Positions 24,459 through 33,880 of a stretch of 64,000 nt of DNA are shown here, piece by piece (within the stretch, counting starts at the first letter, position 1; each line of letters begins with the position of its first letter). Below the pieces are notes generated by a model. The model was not told where the DNA came from and searched no databases. It saw only the letters and a program-made list of their open reading frames with translations. The stretch lies in NCBI GenBank assembly GCA_900544335.1, contig UQUS01000001.1:1-64000 (forward strand). The letters run 5' to 3'. Source of the stretch: an uncultured Sutterella sp. GTDB lineage: Bacteria > Pseudomonadota > Gammaproteobacteria > Burkholderiales > Burkholderiaceae_F. Both the position numbers and the translations under genes were made by a program.

Positions 24459-24914
24459 ATGATTGCAAAACTTAAGGACATTGGTTTTATTCTTCTTGTC
24501 ACGGCGATTTTCTCGGTGATTGCTAACTGTGTCGGATTTAAAGGGGATATTGCCTCAGGCTCTTTGGGCGCTCTCGTTTTATTGATTATTACGTTCATCG
24601 GATGCGTCATTGCGAATTTGCCGGGGTTTTCCAAACTTCCGACGGTCTTCTGGGTTTCTTTGGTGGCAGTGATTGTTTCCATTCCGGGCGTTCCCGGTAG
24701 CGAATGGATTGTTGCCCAAGTCAAGCACGTTAACTTGCTGGCTACGACAACGCCGATTCTGGCCTATGCCGGCTTGTGTGTCGGTAAGGATTTGGAAGCC
24801 TTTAAGGCGCTTTCCTGGAAGATTATTCCGGTAGCGCTTTGCGTTTCGGCCGGTAGCTTCATTTGTGCGACAATTCTTGCGGAAATCATCCTGCGGTTCG
24901 AACACGTGTTCTGA
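24459..24914 (+). CDS. Small membrane partner of the DUF3100 protein
   Basis: A 151-residue membrane protein with about five helices (FILLVTAIFSVIANCVG, then ALVLLIITFIGCVIANLPG, and VCVGKDLEAFK near a loop). AAGGAG precedes the ATG by 6 bp, and the gap to the DUF3100 gene is 10 bp, so the two are cotranscribed and probably form one carrier. I recognise no named family with certainty; the helix layout recalls half-size carriers that work in pairs. It ends before a structured gap with a terminator. Confidence 0.8.
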   Translation: MIAKLKDIGFILLVTAIFSVIANCVGFKGDIASGSLGALVLLIITFIGCVIANLPGFSKLPTVFWVSLVAVIVSIPGVPGSEWIVAQVKHVNLLATTTPILAYAGLCVGKDLEAFKALSWKIIPVALCVSAGSFICATILAEIILRFEHVF

Positions 24915-24982
24915 TACACGGCTTTTCCGAGCGGTGCAGAAAATCCTGTGCGGGTTTTCTGCATCACTCGGAGTTACTCAGT

Positions 24983-25018
24983 GCCCGACCGGCAGTTTTT
25001 TGCCGCATCGGGTCGGGC
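24983..25018 (+). repeat. Hairpin in the gap before the M20 gene
   Basis: GCCCGACC at 24983-24990 and GGTCGGGC at 25011-25018 form a perfect 8-bp stem, with a nested GGCA/TGCC pair inside. A further stem lies just upstream (TGCAGAAAA-type arms around 24937-24962). Its 3' end overlaps the next terminator stem by two bases, so the two are nearly exclusive. Confidence 0.5.
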
Positions 25019-25048
25019 GAAGTCTTCCTGCGGGGGCTTCGCTTTTTT
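25017..25048 (+). terminator. Rho-independent terminator/attenuator before the M20 gene
   Basis: GCGAAGTC at 25017-25024 pairs with GGCTTCGC at 25035-25042 (one G-T), followed by TTTTTT at 25043-25048. It ends the DUF3100 pair transcript only 19 bp before the GTG of the M20 hydrolase. It may work as an attenuator if that gene is transcribed by read-through. Confidence 0.7.
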
Positions 25049-25067
25049 ACCAATTCGGGGGGTTGTC

Positions 25068-26375
25068 GTGAACACAACGGAAATCAAACAGAAAGTCTTA
25101 AAAGCTATTGAGGCTCGGCGTGCGAATATCGAAGCGATTGCTCAAGCCATTTTGAAAGAGCCCGAACTCGGCTACAAGGAAATCAAAACATCGGCTAAGG
25201 TCCGTGCGGCCTTCGATGCATTAGGTCTTGAGTACACCACGGGCTGGGGCCTCACGGGAATTAAGGCGCGCATTAAGGGCGGAAAGCCCGGCAAGACTGT
25301 GGCCGTAATCGGCGAGCTCGATGCGGTCATTTGCAAAAACTCTCCGTATGCCGCTCCGAGCGGCGCAGCGCACTGCTGCGGGCACAACGTGCAGATTGCC
25401 AACATGCTCGCCGTTGCGTGGGCTCTTGTGGATTCTGGCGTGATGAAAGAACTTGCCGGTGATGTGGTCTTTTTTGCCGTCCCGGCCGAAGAGTACGTAG
25501 AGCTCGGGTACCGTGCCGACCTTGTGAAGCAAGGTAAGATTTCGTACCTCGGCGGTAAAGAACAAATCATCAAAGAAGGCGGGTTCGATGACATCGATAT
25601 CGCGCTTCAGATGCATGTGGACATCACAGACAAGCCTGAGGGTTACTACGGGTCCGGCGCCAGTTGCAACGGCTTTATCGGAAAGATTGTCGAATACAAC
25701 GGACGGGCATCTCACGCAGCCGGCGCTCCCGACAAGGGTATCAATGCCTTAAATGCCGCCATGATCGGCATGATGGGTGTCAACGCCATTCGCGACCGCT
25801 TCAAGGAGTCCGACTACGTGCGCTTCCATCCGATTTTGACCAACGCCGGGGACCTTGTGAATGTCGTTCCCGACCGCGTGACGATGGAAAGTTATGTACG
25901 TGCGGCAAGCATCGAAGGCTTAAAGCACTACAACGCCGACATTAATCGGGCTTTGAGGGCTGGGGCCGATGCCATCGGTGCCGAATGTGTGATTCATGAC
26001 ATGCCCGGGTACCTGCCGCTGCGACCCGATACCCGCTTGCGTGCCCTCTTGGAAGAAAACGCTCGTGCCTTTTTCCCGCCCGAAGACGTCGGCGCGGGTC
26101 CTCACAATACCGCGAGTACCGACATGGGCGATGTCTCGCATTTAATTCCCATTGTTCATGCTTGGGTCGGATGCGCGCGCGGGTCGCTTCACGGTGCCGA
26201 TTACCAGCTGGCTGACACGAAGACGGCCTTTGAGAGGTCACCTGCGGTTTTGGCGTGGACGGTTGTGGACCTGTTGGCCGGAAACGGAGAAGTTGCCGAG
26301 CGTATTTGCGAAAACTTTAAGCCCGTCCTGACCAAGAAAACGTATTGTGAGTTCATGGACTCGATCGGAAAATAA
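25068..26375 (+). CDS. M20-family amidohydrolase (AbgB-like)
   Basis: Cytosolic dimetal amidohydrolase of 435 residues. Metal-binding motifs are GELDAV, then AHCCGHNVQ around residue 102 and PAEEYVEL around 140; a dimerisation domain with HAAGAPDKG follows, and the C-terminal HGADYQLAD-like motif holds a last ligand. The pattern is closest to p-aminobenzoyl-glutamate hydrolase subunit B and related amide hydrolases. The GTG start at 25068 has GGGGGG upstream; a longer open frame from 24948 reads through hairpins and is rejected. The adjacent DUF3100 membrane pair suggests import and cleavage of the same compound. Confidence 0.88.
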   Translation: MNTTEIKQKVLKAIEARRANIEAIAQAILKEPELGYKEIKTSAKVRAAFDALGLEYTTGWGLTGIKARIKGGKPGKTVAVIGELDAVICKNSPYAAPSGAAHCCGHNVQIANMLAVAWALVDSGVMKELAGDVVFFAVPAEEYVELGYRADLVKQGKISYLGGKEQIIKEGGFDDIDIALQMHVDITDKPEGYYGSGASCNGFIGKIVEYNGRASHAAGAPDKGINALNAAMIGMMGVNAIRDRFKESDYVRFHPILTNAGDLVNVVPDRVTMESYVRAASIEGLKHYNADINRALRAGADAIGAECVIHDMPGYLPLRPDTRLRALLEENARAFFPPEDVGAGPHNTASTDMGDVSHLIPIVHAWVGCARGSLHGADYQLADTKTAFERSPAVLAWTVVDLLAGNGEVAERICENFKPVLTKKTYCEFMDSIGK

Positions 26376-26385
26376 CCGGTTGTCG

Positions 26386-26408
26386 TCGGGCGCTTAAAAA
26401 GCGCCCGA
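26386..26408. terminator. Bidirectional hairpin between M20 gene and PfkB kinase
   Basis: A perfect 10-bp stem (TCGGGCGCTT / AAGCGCCCGA) with an AAA loop lies in the convergent gap. Confidence 0.65.
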
Positions 26409-26416
26409 TGAAAAAA

Positions 26417-27358
26417 TTAAAGCGCGTAGCCTACTGCCGCGTCGCCGTACGTTGCTATCAGGCGCTCGATGAGCTCTTGCCGAGTCGGACAGTAGGTTTG
26501 CGCACCTTCGCTTTGCACTTTAAACGAGGCTAACGCGCATCCGAGTTGCAAAGCGTGCTTCCAATCCAGATTGTGCAGTACTGCGTGCAAAAGACCGGCA
26601 CGGAAGGCGTCTCCCGCTCCGATGGTATCGTGCGCCCGAACCGGGCACGCCCGAACGTGCAAGGACTCTTGATGCGTCAAGACAGTAGCGCCTTGCTCGG
26701 CCTGAGTTACGATTAGGACCTCGCACAAGTCCAGAAGGGCTTTTTCTTTAATGTTTGTTATGCGCTTAATAAGCTCGAGTTCGTAGTCACTCATGACGAC
26801 ATAGCGCGCCTTGCGAAAGCAATTGATTAACTCGTCTGCGGTAAAGCGTGGCGTTATTTGCCCGGGATCGAAAAAAAACGGAATGTCGCGCCGAGTGAAT
26901 TCATCGACACGGGCGAGCATCGATGAGCGCGTTTCCGGAGAAATGATTCCGACGGTTACGCGTTCTTCGGGCCAAAGGTCGGTTCGAGTGAAAAGAGCGG
27001 CGTTCGGACAAAAGGTGGCAATTTGCGAGCCCGAGGCATCGGAAAGGATGACGCACTGGGCCGTGTAGGCGTTTTCAACGAGGGTCGGGACAACGGCAAT
27101 GCCGCAGGCTTTAAGGTGTTTTAGATACGCGTCGGCATCGTTGGCCCCGAAGGCGCTCAAAAGAACGGTCGGGTCTCCGAGCAGACGACACGCGTAGGCG
27201 ATGTTGCCGCCGCATCCGCCGAAACGGCGCTCCATGGAAGCGGCCGGAAAACACACGTTCAAATGGTCAAGCCGACTTTTCAGTAATTGCGATTGAAACC
27301 GTCCCGAAAACGCAAAGACGGTGTCGTAGGCAGCTGAACCGGCAACGCAGATACTCAT
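26417..27358 (-). CDS. PfkB-family carbohydrate/nucleoside kinase
   Basis: Ribokinase-fold kinase of 313 residues. The N-terminal GSAAYDTVF, the RRFGGCGGNIAYACRLLG motif (family signature 1) and the C-terminal signature AHDTIGAGDAFRAGLL with the catalytic Asp in GAGDAF are all present. The N-terminal pattern resembles the adenosine-kinase branch, but the substrate cannot be fixed. The start ATGA overlaps the stop of the DUF3426 gene by 4 bp, so it belongs to the accB-accC-prmA-DUF3426 run, the same context in which it is often found in Burkholderiales. Confidence 0.9.
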   Translation of the reverse strand: MSICVAGSAAYDTVFAFSGRFQSQLLKSRLDHLNVCFPAASMERRFGGCGGNIAYACRLLGDPTVLLSAFGANDADAYLKHLKACGIAVVPTLVENAYTAQCVILSDASGSQIATFCPNAALFTRTDLWPEERVTVGIISPETRSSMLARVDEFTRRDIPFFFDPGQITPRFTADELINCFRKARYVVMSDYELELIKRITNIKEKALLDLCEVLIVTQAEQGATVLTHQESLHVRACPVRAHDTIGAGDAFRAGLLHAVLHNLDWKHALQLGCALASFKVQSEGAQTYCPTRQELIERLIATYGDAAVGYAL

Positions 27359-28362
27359 GGGTAAATCGGTGTTGCAATACAACGCGACGGCGTTGCGTTG
27401 GTGCGCATGTTGATGCGTACCGTGAGCGACCGACCGGCTCCGAGACTTTTCACCGAGGGGTCAGCCAAAAAATCGACCGGCTTTAAAACCTGACGGGTGA
27501 TTTCCGCATCGTTGTCATCGACAAGCTGTAGCGACAGATGCGGCACGGCCTGCGCGATGGTCGATCCGTTCAGAATCGTCACTTCCAGGGTGTAGTTTCC
27601 CGGCGTTCCCGCACTTGTCAGTTGCGCCTTCGTCACAGCAAAGGCTTCGATGTTTTTCAAGAAGAAACCCGGGCAGGTGATCTTCGTGCAAACGGAATCG
27701 AAAAGAGATTTTGAGGACGGGAACTTTTGCAAAATTGTCTGGTTAAACACAATCGCACCGACGGCAAGAATCACCACCAAGAGGGCTCCGGTAATCACGG
27801 GACCGACCCACGTGTTCTTCTTGCGTTTGGGTGCCGTACCGACGGTTTGCGGAACGACTTTTTCAGATTCAGACTCTTGAGCTTTATCTTGAGAGGTCTC
27901 TTTCGGTGCCGTTTCCGTGCGACTCGGTTCTCCGACGGTCGGTTCCGTCCGACCGGAAAAATCGCTCATCAAAATCGAGAGTTTTTCAAGTTCTTTTTGC
28001 GCATGCCGCGAGGGGGCGGACAAAGGAATTCCCTGCGATGCGGGACGCGGCGCTTCAGGTGTTGCGGCTTGTGCCGTCACCGGTGCCCGAACAGGGGCCT
28101 GAATCGGGGGAGTTTGAGGTAGCGTTGCCTTGCTCGGCGCCTCTTTTTCAGACTTTGGGGCGTCAGACGTTTTCTCCAGCATCGCCTCCTTTACGGCAGG
28201 GTGCTGCTGCGGGAACAGGGCATCGGGTACACACAGCAAGTCCCGTGTGGCATCGAAACACTTCAGACACTTGGAACACTTGACCGGGGCGGCCTCGGCC
28301 GTCTCTTTATTCGGTAGCAACCAAACGGCACCGCAATACGGGCAACGCGTTACATAAGCCAT
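27355..28362 (-). CDS. DUF3426 zinc-ribbon membrane protein
   Basis: A 335-residue protein. The N-terminal zinc ribbon ([14 protein letters not shown], then CSKCLKCF) is the MJ0042-type finger typical of this family. A long Pro/Ala/Glu linker follows, then one membrane helix (VITGALLVVILAVGAIVF) and a periplasmic DUF3426 domain (VTKAQLTSAGTPGNYTLEVTILNGS, and SLQLVDDNDAEI). Its role is unknown. The ATG at 28362 follows GAAGGA and overlaps the end of prmA by 13 bp. An upstream in-frame start at 28431 would lie wholly inside prmA and is rejected. Confidence 0.9.
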   Translation of the reverse strand: MAYVTRCPYCGAVWLLPNKETAEAAPVKCSKCLKCFDATRDLLCVPDALFPQQHPAVKEAMLEKTSDAPKSEKEAPSKATLPQTPPIQAPVRAPVTAQAATPEAPRPASQGIPLSAPSRHAQKELEKLSILMSDFSGRTEPTVGEPSRTETAPKETSQDKAQESESEKVVPQTVGTAPKRKKNTWVGPVITGALLVVILAVGAIVFNQTILQKFPSSKSLFDSVCTKITCPGFFLKNIEAFAVTKAQLTSAGTPGNYTLEVTILNGSTIAQAVPHLSLQLVDDNDAEITRQVLKPVDFLADPSVKSLGAGRSLTVRINMRTNATPSRCIATPIYP

Positions 28363-29276
28363 GATGATTCCTTCGGGCAAACCGACTGTTTTTTCCCTGT
28401 CAGGCAAACCCAGTCTTCTTGTTGTTTCCACACCGAGAGTTTGACACCGATTGCCTCATAGGTGTTGATGATGTCTTGTGCTTGATGCGCCAAAACTCCC
28501 GAGAGCGTCAGATGCCCGTTTTCGGAAAGATAGCCGACAAGGGCCGGCGCTAAGACTTTTAAAGGATTGGCCAAGATGTTGGCAATGACAATGTCAAAGG
28601 TTCGGTGTTCCAGCGCTTCAGGCAGGGAAAAGGCGGCGTCAACGGCGTTGATTTTGGTGTTGTAACAGGCCGCTTCCACGGCTTGCGGATCGATATCGGT
28701 GCCGACAACAGGGGTGGCACCGAGTTTAGCGGCGGCAATGGCCAAAATGCCGGTTCCGCAACCGTAGTCCAAAACCGAAAGGCCCGAACGCACGTTTTCA
28801 TCGAGCCACTTTAAGCAAAGATGCGTTGTCGGGTGTGCTCCCGTGCCGAAGGCAACCCCGGGATCCAGTCGGATGTTGACGGCTTTGGGGTCGGGAATTT
28901 CACTCCAGCTCGGAACAATCCACAGACGGTCGCTCACTTTGGTCGGTCCGAATTGCGATTGGGTTAACTTGACCCAATCGGTCTCAGGGACCGGAACAAT
29001 CGATTCAATCGGCTCGGGCGCTTGCCCGATTGCGTTATAGGCTGCCTTCACAAGAAGAGCCGGATTACTCTTTTCGTCAATGAGGAACTTAAGGCGTGAG
29101 CGCTTCCAAGCGCAGGTCGTCGGCTCTAATCCCGGCTCCCCGTAAAGCGGCTCTTCGTCGGCGTTATCGGCATCGGCATCCTCGAGCGTGATGCTCAGAG
29201 CGCCGCTATCGATTAACGCATCACCGAGGGATTCGGCTTGGTTTTGTGCAACAAGAAGCGTTACTTCACGTAGCAT
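28350..29276 (-). CDS. prmA: Ribosomal protein L11 methyltransferase
   Basis: SAM-dependent enzyme that trimethylates L11 (308 residues). The N-terminal substrate-binding domain opens with [19 protein letters not shown]. The Rossmann core has [20 protein letters not shown] and the catalytic-site segment [13 protein letters not shown]. The C-terminus is a little longer than usual and runs into the DUF3426 gene. The start overlaps accC by 11 bp, so translation is coupled. Confidence 0.96.
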   Translation of the reverse strand: MLREVTLLVAQNQAESLGDALIDSGALSITLEDADADNADEEPLYGEPGLEPTTCAWKRSRLKFLIDEKSNPALLVKAAYNAIGQAPEPIESIVPVPETDWVKLTQSQFGPTKVSDRLWIVPSWSEIPDPKAVNIRLDPGVAFGTGAHPTTHLCLKWLDENVRSGLSVLDYGCGTGILAIAAAKLGATPVVGTDIDPQAVEAACYNTKINAVDAAFSLPEALEHRTFDIVIANILANPLKVLAPALVGYLSENGHLTLSGVLAHQAQDIINTYEAIGVKLSVWKQQEDWVCLTGKKQSVCPKESSWLM

Positions 29277-30645
29277 TGCTCGTTTTCTCCTTACGCCGCA
29301 ATTGCCATTCCGTCAGTTTTCTTTCCAGGTAATGGATGTCACGTTCCCCTTGGGCAAAGCCGGTGTCGGCCAAAATGGCGCGCAAAAGCGGCGTATTGGT
29401 GCTGATACCTTCGCAGGCCAATTCCGTCAAGGCCACTTTCATACGAGCTAAAGCCGTTTCGCGGTCCGGGCCGCTCGCGATGAGTTTAGCAATGAGACTA
29501 TCGTAGTAAGGAGGAACGTTGTACCCGGTATACAGGTGACTTTCCATGCGAATTCCAGGGCCGCCCGGGACGTGCCAGACCGAGATGCGACCGGGACTCG
29601 GTCGGAAGGTAAACGGCGTTTCGGCATTGATACGGCATTCGATGGCAGCCCCGTGCGGGACGATATCTTTTTGCTTGAGCGTTAGGCGCTCGCCGGAAGC
29701 CAGTCGAATTTGTTCACACACCAAATCGATGCCGGTAACGAGTTCCGTGACCGGGTGTTCGACCTGAATGCGAGTGTTCATTTCAATGAAGTAGAAGTTC
29801 TCGTTTTCATACAAGAACTCAAAGGTACCGGCTCCGCGATACCCGATTCGGCGGCATGCTTCGACACAACGCTCGCCGAGCCGTTCGATGGATTTGCGAG
29901 GAATTCCGGGAGCCGGACTTTCTTCGATAATTTTCTGGTTGCGCCGCTGCATGGAGCAGTCGCGCTCGCCCAAATAGACGGCATTTTGGAAGTTATCGCA
30001 CAGAATCTGAATTTCGATATGGCGCGGATTTTCCAGATACTTTTCCAAATAAAGCTTATCGGAGCCGAATGCGTTTTTCGCTTCCGCCCGCAAGAGGGCA
30101 ATGGAATTTACAAGCGCCGCTTCGGTGCGCACGGCGCGCATGCCGCGACCGCCGCCGCCAGCACAGGCTTTGACAATCACCGGGTAGCCGACTTCTTTGG
30201 CTAAATCCAAGACCTGTTGCGTATCATCCGGCAACTCCGTCAGGGACCCCGGAACGCAGGGGATTCCGGCTTTGGCCATCATGCGCTTGGCGTTGATTTT
30301 GTCGCCCATCAAGCGGATGGTGTCGCCGCGCGGGCCGATGAAGGCAAAACCGCTTTTTTCCACACGGTCGGCAAAGTCAGCGTTTTCCGACAAAAAACCG
30401 TATCCCGGGTGGATGGCCTCGGCATCGGTGACTTCCGCAGCCGAAATAATGGCCGGGATATTGAGGTAACTCATCGAGGGCGCCGGCGGGCCGATACAAA
30501 CGCTTTCATCGGCGAGCCGCACATGCATGGAATCGGCGTCGGCCGTCGAGTGAACCGCAACGGTCTTGATGTTCATCGTGCGGCAGGCGCGCAGGATCCT
30601 GAGCGCTATTTCTCCGCGATTGGCGATGAGGATTTTCCCAAACAT
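29266..30645 (-). CDS. accC: Acetyl-CoA carboxylase, biotin carboxylase subunit
   Basis: ATP-grasp enzyme that carboxylates the biotin on AccB with bicarbonate, the first half-reaction of fatty-acid synthesis. The 459-residue protein has the N-terminal [14 protein letters not shown], the glycine-rich ATP lid [12 protein letters not shown], the metal site [16 protein letters not shown], and the C-terminal barrel. The length is normal. It follows accB by 20 bp and overlaps prmA, so the three are one operon. Confidence 0.98.
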   Translation of the reverse strand: MFGKILIANRGEIALRILRACRTMNIKTVAVHSTADADSMHVRLADESVCIGPPAPSMSYLNIPAIISAAEVTDAEAIHPGYGFLSENADFADRVEKSGFAFIGPRGDTIRLMGDKINAKRMMAKAGIPCVPGSLTELPDDTQQVLDLAKEVGYPVIVKACAGGGGRGMRAVRTEAALVNSIALLRAEAKNAFGSDKLYLEKYLENPRHIEIQILCDNFQNAVYLGERDCSMQRRNQKIIEESPAPGIPRKSIERLGERCVEACRRIGYRGAGTFEFLYENENFYFIEMNTRIQVEHPVTELVTGIDLVCEQIRLASGERLTLKQKDIVPHGAAIECRINAETPFTFRPSPGRISVWHVPGGPGIRMESHLYTGYNVPPYYDSLIAKLIASGPDRETALARMKVALTELACEGISTNTPLLRAILADTGFAQGERDIHYLERKLTEWQLRRKEKTSNAT

Positions 30646-30665
30646 TCCCTGACAGTCCGAACGGG

Positions 30666-31118
30666 TTAGCGGCGGATTTCAAACAGCGGCTGGCCGAATT
30701 CAACCGGATCGCCGTTTTCAACGAGAACCTTGACGATTTCACCGTCAAACTCGGCCTCGATTTCGTTAAGTAGCTTCATGGCCTCGATGATGCAGACGGT
30801 TTCACCGGCACGAACCTTTTGTCCGACGGAAACAAAGGGTTTGGCTCCCGGGGACGGCGCACGGTAAAACGTGCCGACCATCGGGGCATTGATGGTTTCG
30901 GTTGCCGGAGTTGCAACGGGCGTTTCTACCTTGGCTCCCGGCGCCGGTCCTGTCGGTTGTGCCAAAGGCGTAACCGTATACACGGGGGAAGCCTGCGTAC
31001 GAATGCCATCGGGACTGTTGACGATGCGAACGCGATCTTCGCCTTCGGTTAAATCGATTTCGGAAATTCCGGCTTCCTTTAATAAATCGATAATGCTTTT
31101 GAGTTTGCGCAGGTCCAT
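30666..31118 (-). CDS. accB: Biotin carboxyl carrier protein of acetyl-CoA carboxylase
   Basis: Carrier subunit of 150 residues. The N-terminal helix region ([32 protein letters not shown]) is typical of AccB, a Pro/Ala-rich linker follows, and the C-terminal biotinyl domain contains the biotinylated lysine in EAMKLLNEI. The 31118 start matches the family N-terminus; an in-frame ATG five codons upstream is rejected. It is the first gene of the accB-accC-prmA operon. Confidence 0.97.
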   Translation of the reverse strand: MDLRKLKSIIDLLKEAGISEIDLTEGEDRVRIVNSPDGIRTQASPVYTVTPLAQPTGPAPGAKVETPVATPATETINAPMVGTFYRAPSPGAKPFVSVGQKVRAGETVCIIEAMKLLNEIEAEFDGEIVKVLVENGDPVEFGQPLFEIRR

Positions 31119-31138
31119 AACGTCATCCCACAATGCAA

Positions 31139-31162
31139 ACGCCGAACACGGCGTCTTTTTTT
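31139..31162 (+). terminator. Terminator-shaped hairpin in the accB leader, + orientation
   Basis: ACGCCG at 31139-31144 pairs with CGGCGT at 31149-31154 around AACA, and a T-run follows on the plus strand. It lies 20 bp before accB on the opposite strand. It would stop plus-strand transcription from entering accB; on the accB side it is only a leader hairpin. Confidence 0.4.
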
Positions 31163-31288
31163 CGGAATTATCGGCAATTGAGGCTAATTTCGCCTATCTT
31201 GTCGCAAGCAATTCCTATAAGTTCTTTAGGCCGAATCATATACAAAAGCGGGAAAAACGACAAAAATGCGCAATCGGTGACCGAAAAA

Positions 31289-31894
31289 TCACGGTAAAAC
31301 AAGAACTTCGGCCAGGTTTTCGGCGCTGATTCGACCCGAGGCCTCCCAGGGACTTTGCCAGGCATCGGGGGTGCGTTTCCGAGGATTGCGGGATTTGAAG
31401 TGTTTCGGGAAGATTTCGATGCGGATGGCCTCAAAATCGCCGCAGATGTCGTTTTTTAGTAAAAAACCGAAAGTGAGGTCTTGTTTTCCGACCGGGCTCG
31501 GTTCGTCATCGATGGCTTGAGCGTCGATGCCTGCATCCAAAAGAAAGAGAAGAACGCTCTTGGCGTCGTCTTCAAAAACTTCGATGCGAATACTCGTTTC
31601 CGGGCCGGCGCACCCGTTTAGGACGGCACCGCACAGCCAGGCATCAAAGGGGGTCAGCAAACGCAAGGCTTTTAAGGCGCAAAGGCGCTTCTCATGTAAA
31701 AGGCTTTCGTGGTCCCGGGGCTTGAAGGTGGCCCACGTTTCGCGTACGGCCGATTCCAAAACATCGGACCGAATACGAATTCCGTTTTCGTTTTGGGCGC
31801 AGTCGCGCGCCGCGGCCCAAGGCGTTCCGTCTAAAACAACGGATTCGGCAGCCGATAAAGCCGCTTGACGCAAAAGACGCGATTGGATATCCAT
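31289..31894 (-). CDS. Conserved hypothetical protein divergent from mpl
   Basis: A 201-residue soluble protein with no family I can name with confidence. It opens MDIQSRLLRQAALSAAESVV, has a Leu/Arg/Ala-rich helical first half (HEKRLCALKALRLLTPFDAWLCGAVLNG) and an alpha/beta second half (IRIEVFEDDAKSVLLFLLDAGIDAQ, then IRIEIFPKH). The layout recalls small nucleotidyltransferase-like proteins found beside mpl in related genomes; this is from memory and uncertain. The start at 31894 is chosen at the ATG after the mpl promoter region; a longer frame from 32014 would overlap mpl. Confidence 0.75.
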   Translation of the reverse strand: MDIQSRLLRQAALSAAESVVLDGTPWAAARDCAQNENGIRIRSDVLESAVRETWATFKPRDHESLLHEKRLCALKALRLLTPFDAWLCGAVLNGCAGPETSIRIEVFEDDAKSVLLFLLDAGIDAQAIDDEPSPVGKQDLTFGFLLKNDICGDFEAIRIEIFPKHFKSRNPRKRTPDAWQSPWEASGRISAENLAEVLVLP

Positions 31895-31952
31895 AGACTT
31901 TTTTTCGGGCGGTACAATCCGCTTTTCTTTGACTGATTTTAGACACTTTCCG

Positions 31953-33293
31953 ATGCACATCCATATTCTCGGTATTTGCGGCACATTCATGGGGGGCGTT
32001 GCCCAGTTGGCCATCCAAGCCGGTCATACGGTCACCGGCTCCGATCAGAACGTCTATCCGCCGATGAGCGATCAACTTGCGGCGGCCGGGGTGCGCATCG
32101 AACAAGGATACTTAGCCGACCAATTGGCCATCAAACCCGACCTTTGGGTGGTCGGCAATGCCGTCAGTCGCGGCAATCCCCTCCTAGAGGCCATTCTCAA
32201 TGCCGGGGAGCGGTACACGTCCGGTCCACAGTGGATGAGCGAAAATGTCTTACAAGGGCGCCATGTCCTTGCCGTTGCCGGAACGCACGGAAAAACAACG
32301 ACCACATCCCTTTTAGCGTGGATTTTGCATTTTGCGGGAATGAACCCGGGATTTTTAGTCGGCGGCGTTCCGACCGATTTCGGTCACTCGGCGCAACTCG
32401 GGACGGGAAAGACCTTTGTAATCGAGGGCGATGAGTACGACACGTGTTTTTGCGATAAGCGCAGTAAGTTTGTCCACTACAGACCGCGCACCGTGATTCT
32501 TAATAATCTGGAATACGATCACGCCGATATCTTCGAGAACATCGAGGCCATTGAAAAGCAATTTCATCACCTCGTAAGAACCATTCCCTCCGAAGGGCTA
32601 GTGATTTCCAACGCCAAGTCCGAGGCGCTCGAGCGCGTCTTAAAAATGGGGCTTTGGAGTCGCTTGGAGCGCTTTGACGACGCCGGCGGGTGGTCTTTAG
32701 ATGAGCAGGGTTCGGTTTTTAAGGCAGGGAAAAAGCTCGGAACGCTCGAGATTGCACTTTCCGGGCATCACAACCGCTTAAATGCCCTCGCTGCCCTGGC
32801 GGCCTCATGCGATGTCGGCGTGTCGCCAAGTTTGGCCCTGGAGGCGCTTTCGCATTTTTCGGGTGTCAAACGGCGCTTGGAAGTGAAGGGAGTAAAGCGC
32901 GGTGTGACCGTGATTGATGATTTTGCGCATCATCCGACGGCAATCCGTGAGACGATTGCGGCACTACGGTCTCGTATGTCCGGAAAGGGTCGCATTCTTG
33001 CTGTGTTCGAGCCTCGCAGTAATACGATGAAACTCGGAACGATGAAAGATAAACTCGCCGATTCCCTTTCCGGTGCCGATAGGGTTTACTGCTACAGCGG
33101 AACCAGGGTCGGTTGGAATGCGGCCGAGGCACTTGCCCCCCTAGCGCAAAAAGTGCAGTGTTTTTCAGGCGATATTGCGCCGCTTGTGGCGGCCGTGGCC
33201 TCCGAAGCGCATCCGGGTGATGCGATTTTGTGCATGAGTAACGGAGCGTTTTGCGGGGTGCAGGATAAGCTTCTCGCGGCACTGGCCTCATAG
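31953..33293 (+). CDS. mpl: UDP-N-acetylmuramate:L-Ala-gamma-D-Glu-meso-Dap ligase
   Basis: Cytosolic Mur-ligase-family enzyme that reattaches recycled murein tripeptide to UDP-MurNAc. The 446-residue protein opens HIHILGICGTFMGG (nucleotide-binding), has the ATP loop GTHGKTTTTSL and the central EGDEYDTCF motif of Mpl. The C-terminal domain carries DDFAHHPTAI and FEPRSNTMK. It is the first of four closely spaced genes (mpl, esterase, RNB, aroE). The ATG at 31953 gives the family N-terminus. Confidence 0.96.
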   Translation: MHIHILGICGTFMGGVAQLAIQAGHTVTGSDQNVYPPMSDQLAAAGVRIEQGYLADQLAIKPDLWVVGNAVSRGNPLLEAILNAGERYTSGPQWMSENVLQGRHVLAVAGTHGKTTTTSLLAWILHFAGMNPGFLVGGVPTDFGHSAQLGTGKTFVIEGDEYDTCFCDKRSKFVHYRPRTVILNNLEYDHADIFENIEAIEKQFHHLVRTIPSEGLVISNAKSEALERVLKMGLWSRLERFDDAGGWSLDEQGSVFKAGKKLGTLEIALSGHHNRLNALAALAASCDVGVSPSLALEALSHFSGVKRRLEVKGVKRGVTVIDDFAHHPTAIRETIAALRSRMSGKGRILAVFEPRSNTMKLGTMKDKLADSLSGADRVYCYSGTRVGWNAAEALAPLAQKVQCFSGDIAPLVAAVASEAHPGDAILCMSNGAFCGVQDKLLAALAS

Positions 33294-33300
33294 ACTCCTT

Positions 33301-33876
33301 ATGCTTGGAACGGTTCTTTATTTGTACGGCTTTTTATCCGGTCCGACGGGACTGAAAGCGCGTCTTGTGCAGCAAGAATGTCAAAAGCGTTCTTTAGCGT
33401 GCCTTGTTCCGGATTTAAATGAGGAACCTACGAAGGTTTGGCAGCAAATTCTGGCGCTTTTAAAGACCTATGAGCCGGGCACAATCGGGATTGTCGCCTC
33501 AAGCCTCGGCGGGTTTTATGCCGCACGGGCCTTAGGCGACGTGGCGTGTCGAGCAGTGCTCATTAATCCTGCAACACGCCCGTGGGACGCCATCGAGGCG
33601 TTTCTCGGAGAACAAAAAACGTCGGACGGACGCCTTGTCGTCATTAAAAAAGAGTACGCCGAGCAGTTGCGGGCGCTCAAGGCGATCCCGTTTAAAGATC
33701 CGTCCCAGGTACTCGTTGCACTTTCGACGGCAGATGAAGTTTTAAATTGGAAAGAAGCGCGCGACACGTTTTCAGACTCGCCGCTTCTGATGCTTGAAAA
33801 TGCGGACCACGCGGTCAGTCACTTTGCGCGGTACGTTTCGCAGGTCATCGATTTTTTGACCGAGCGGAAAGGTTAA
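33301..33876 (+). CDS. YqiA-like alpha/beta-hydrolase (UPF0227)
   Basis: A small esterase-like protein of 191 residues. It starts TVLYLYGFLSGP, as in the YqiA/YcfP family. The nucleophile Ser lies in ASSLGGFYA, the acid is probably the Asp of TADEVL, and the base is the His in NADHAVSHF. E. coli YqiA hydrolyses acyl-CoA and short esters; the physiological substrate is not known. It sits 7 bp after mpl and 4 bp before the RNB gene. Confidence 0.88.
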   Translation: MLGTVLYLYGFLSGPTGLKARLVQQECQKRSLACLVPDLNEEPTKVWQQILALLKTYEPGTIGIVASSLGGFYAARALGDVACRAVLINPATRPWDAIEAFLGEQKTSDGRLVVIKKEYAEQLRALKAIPFKDPSQVLVALSTADEVLNWKEARDTFSDSPLLMLENADHAVSHFARYVSQVIDFLTERKG

Positions 33877-33880
33877 AAGA

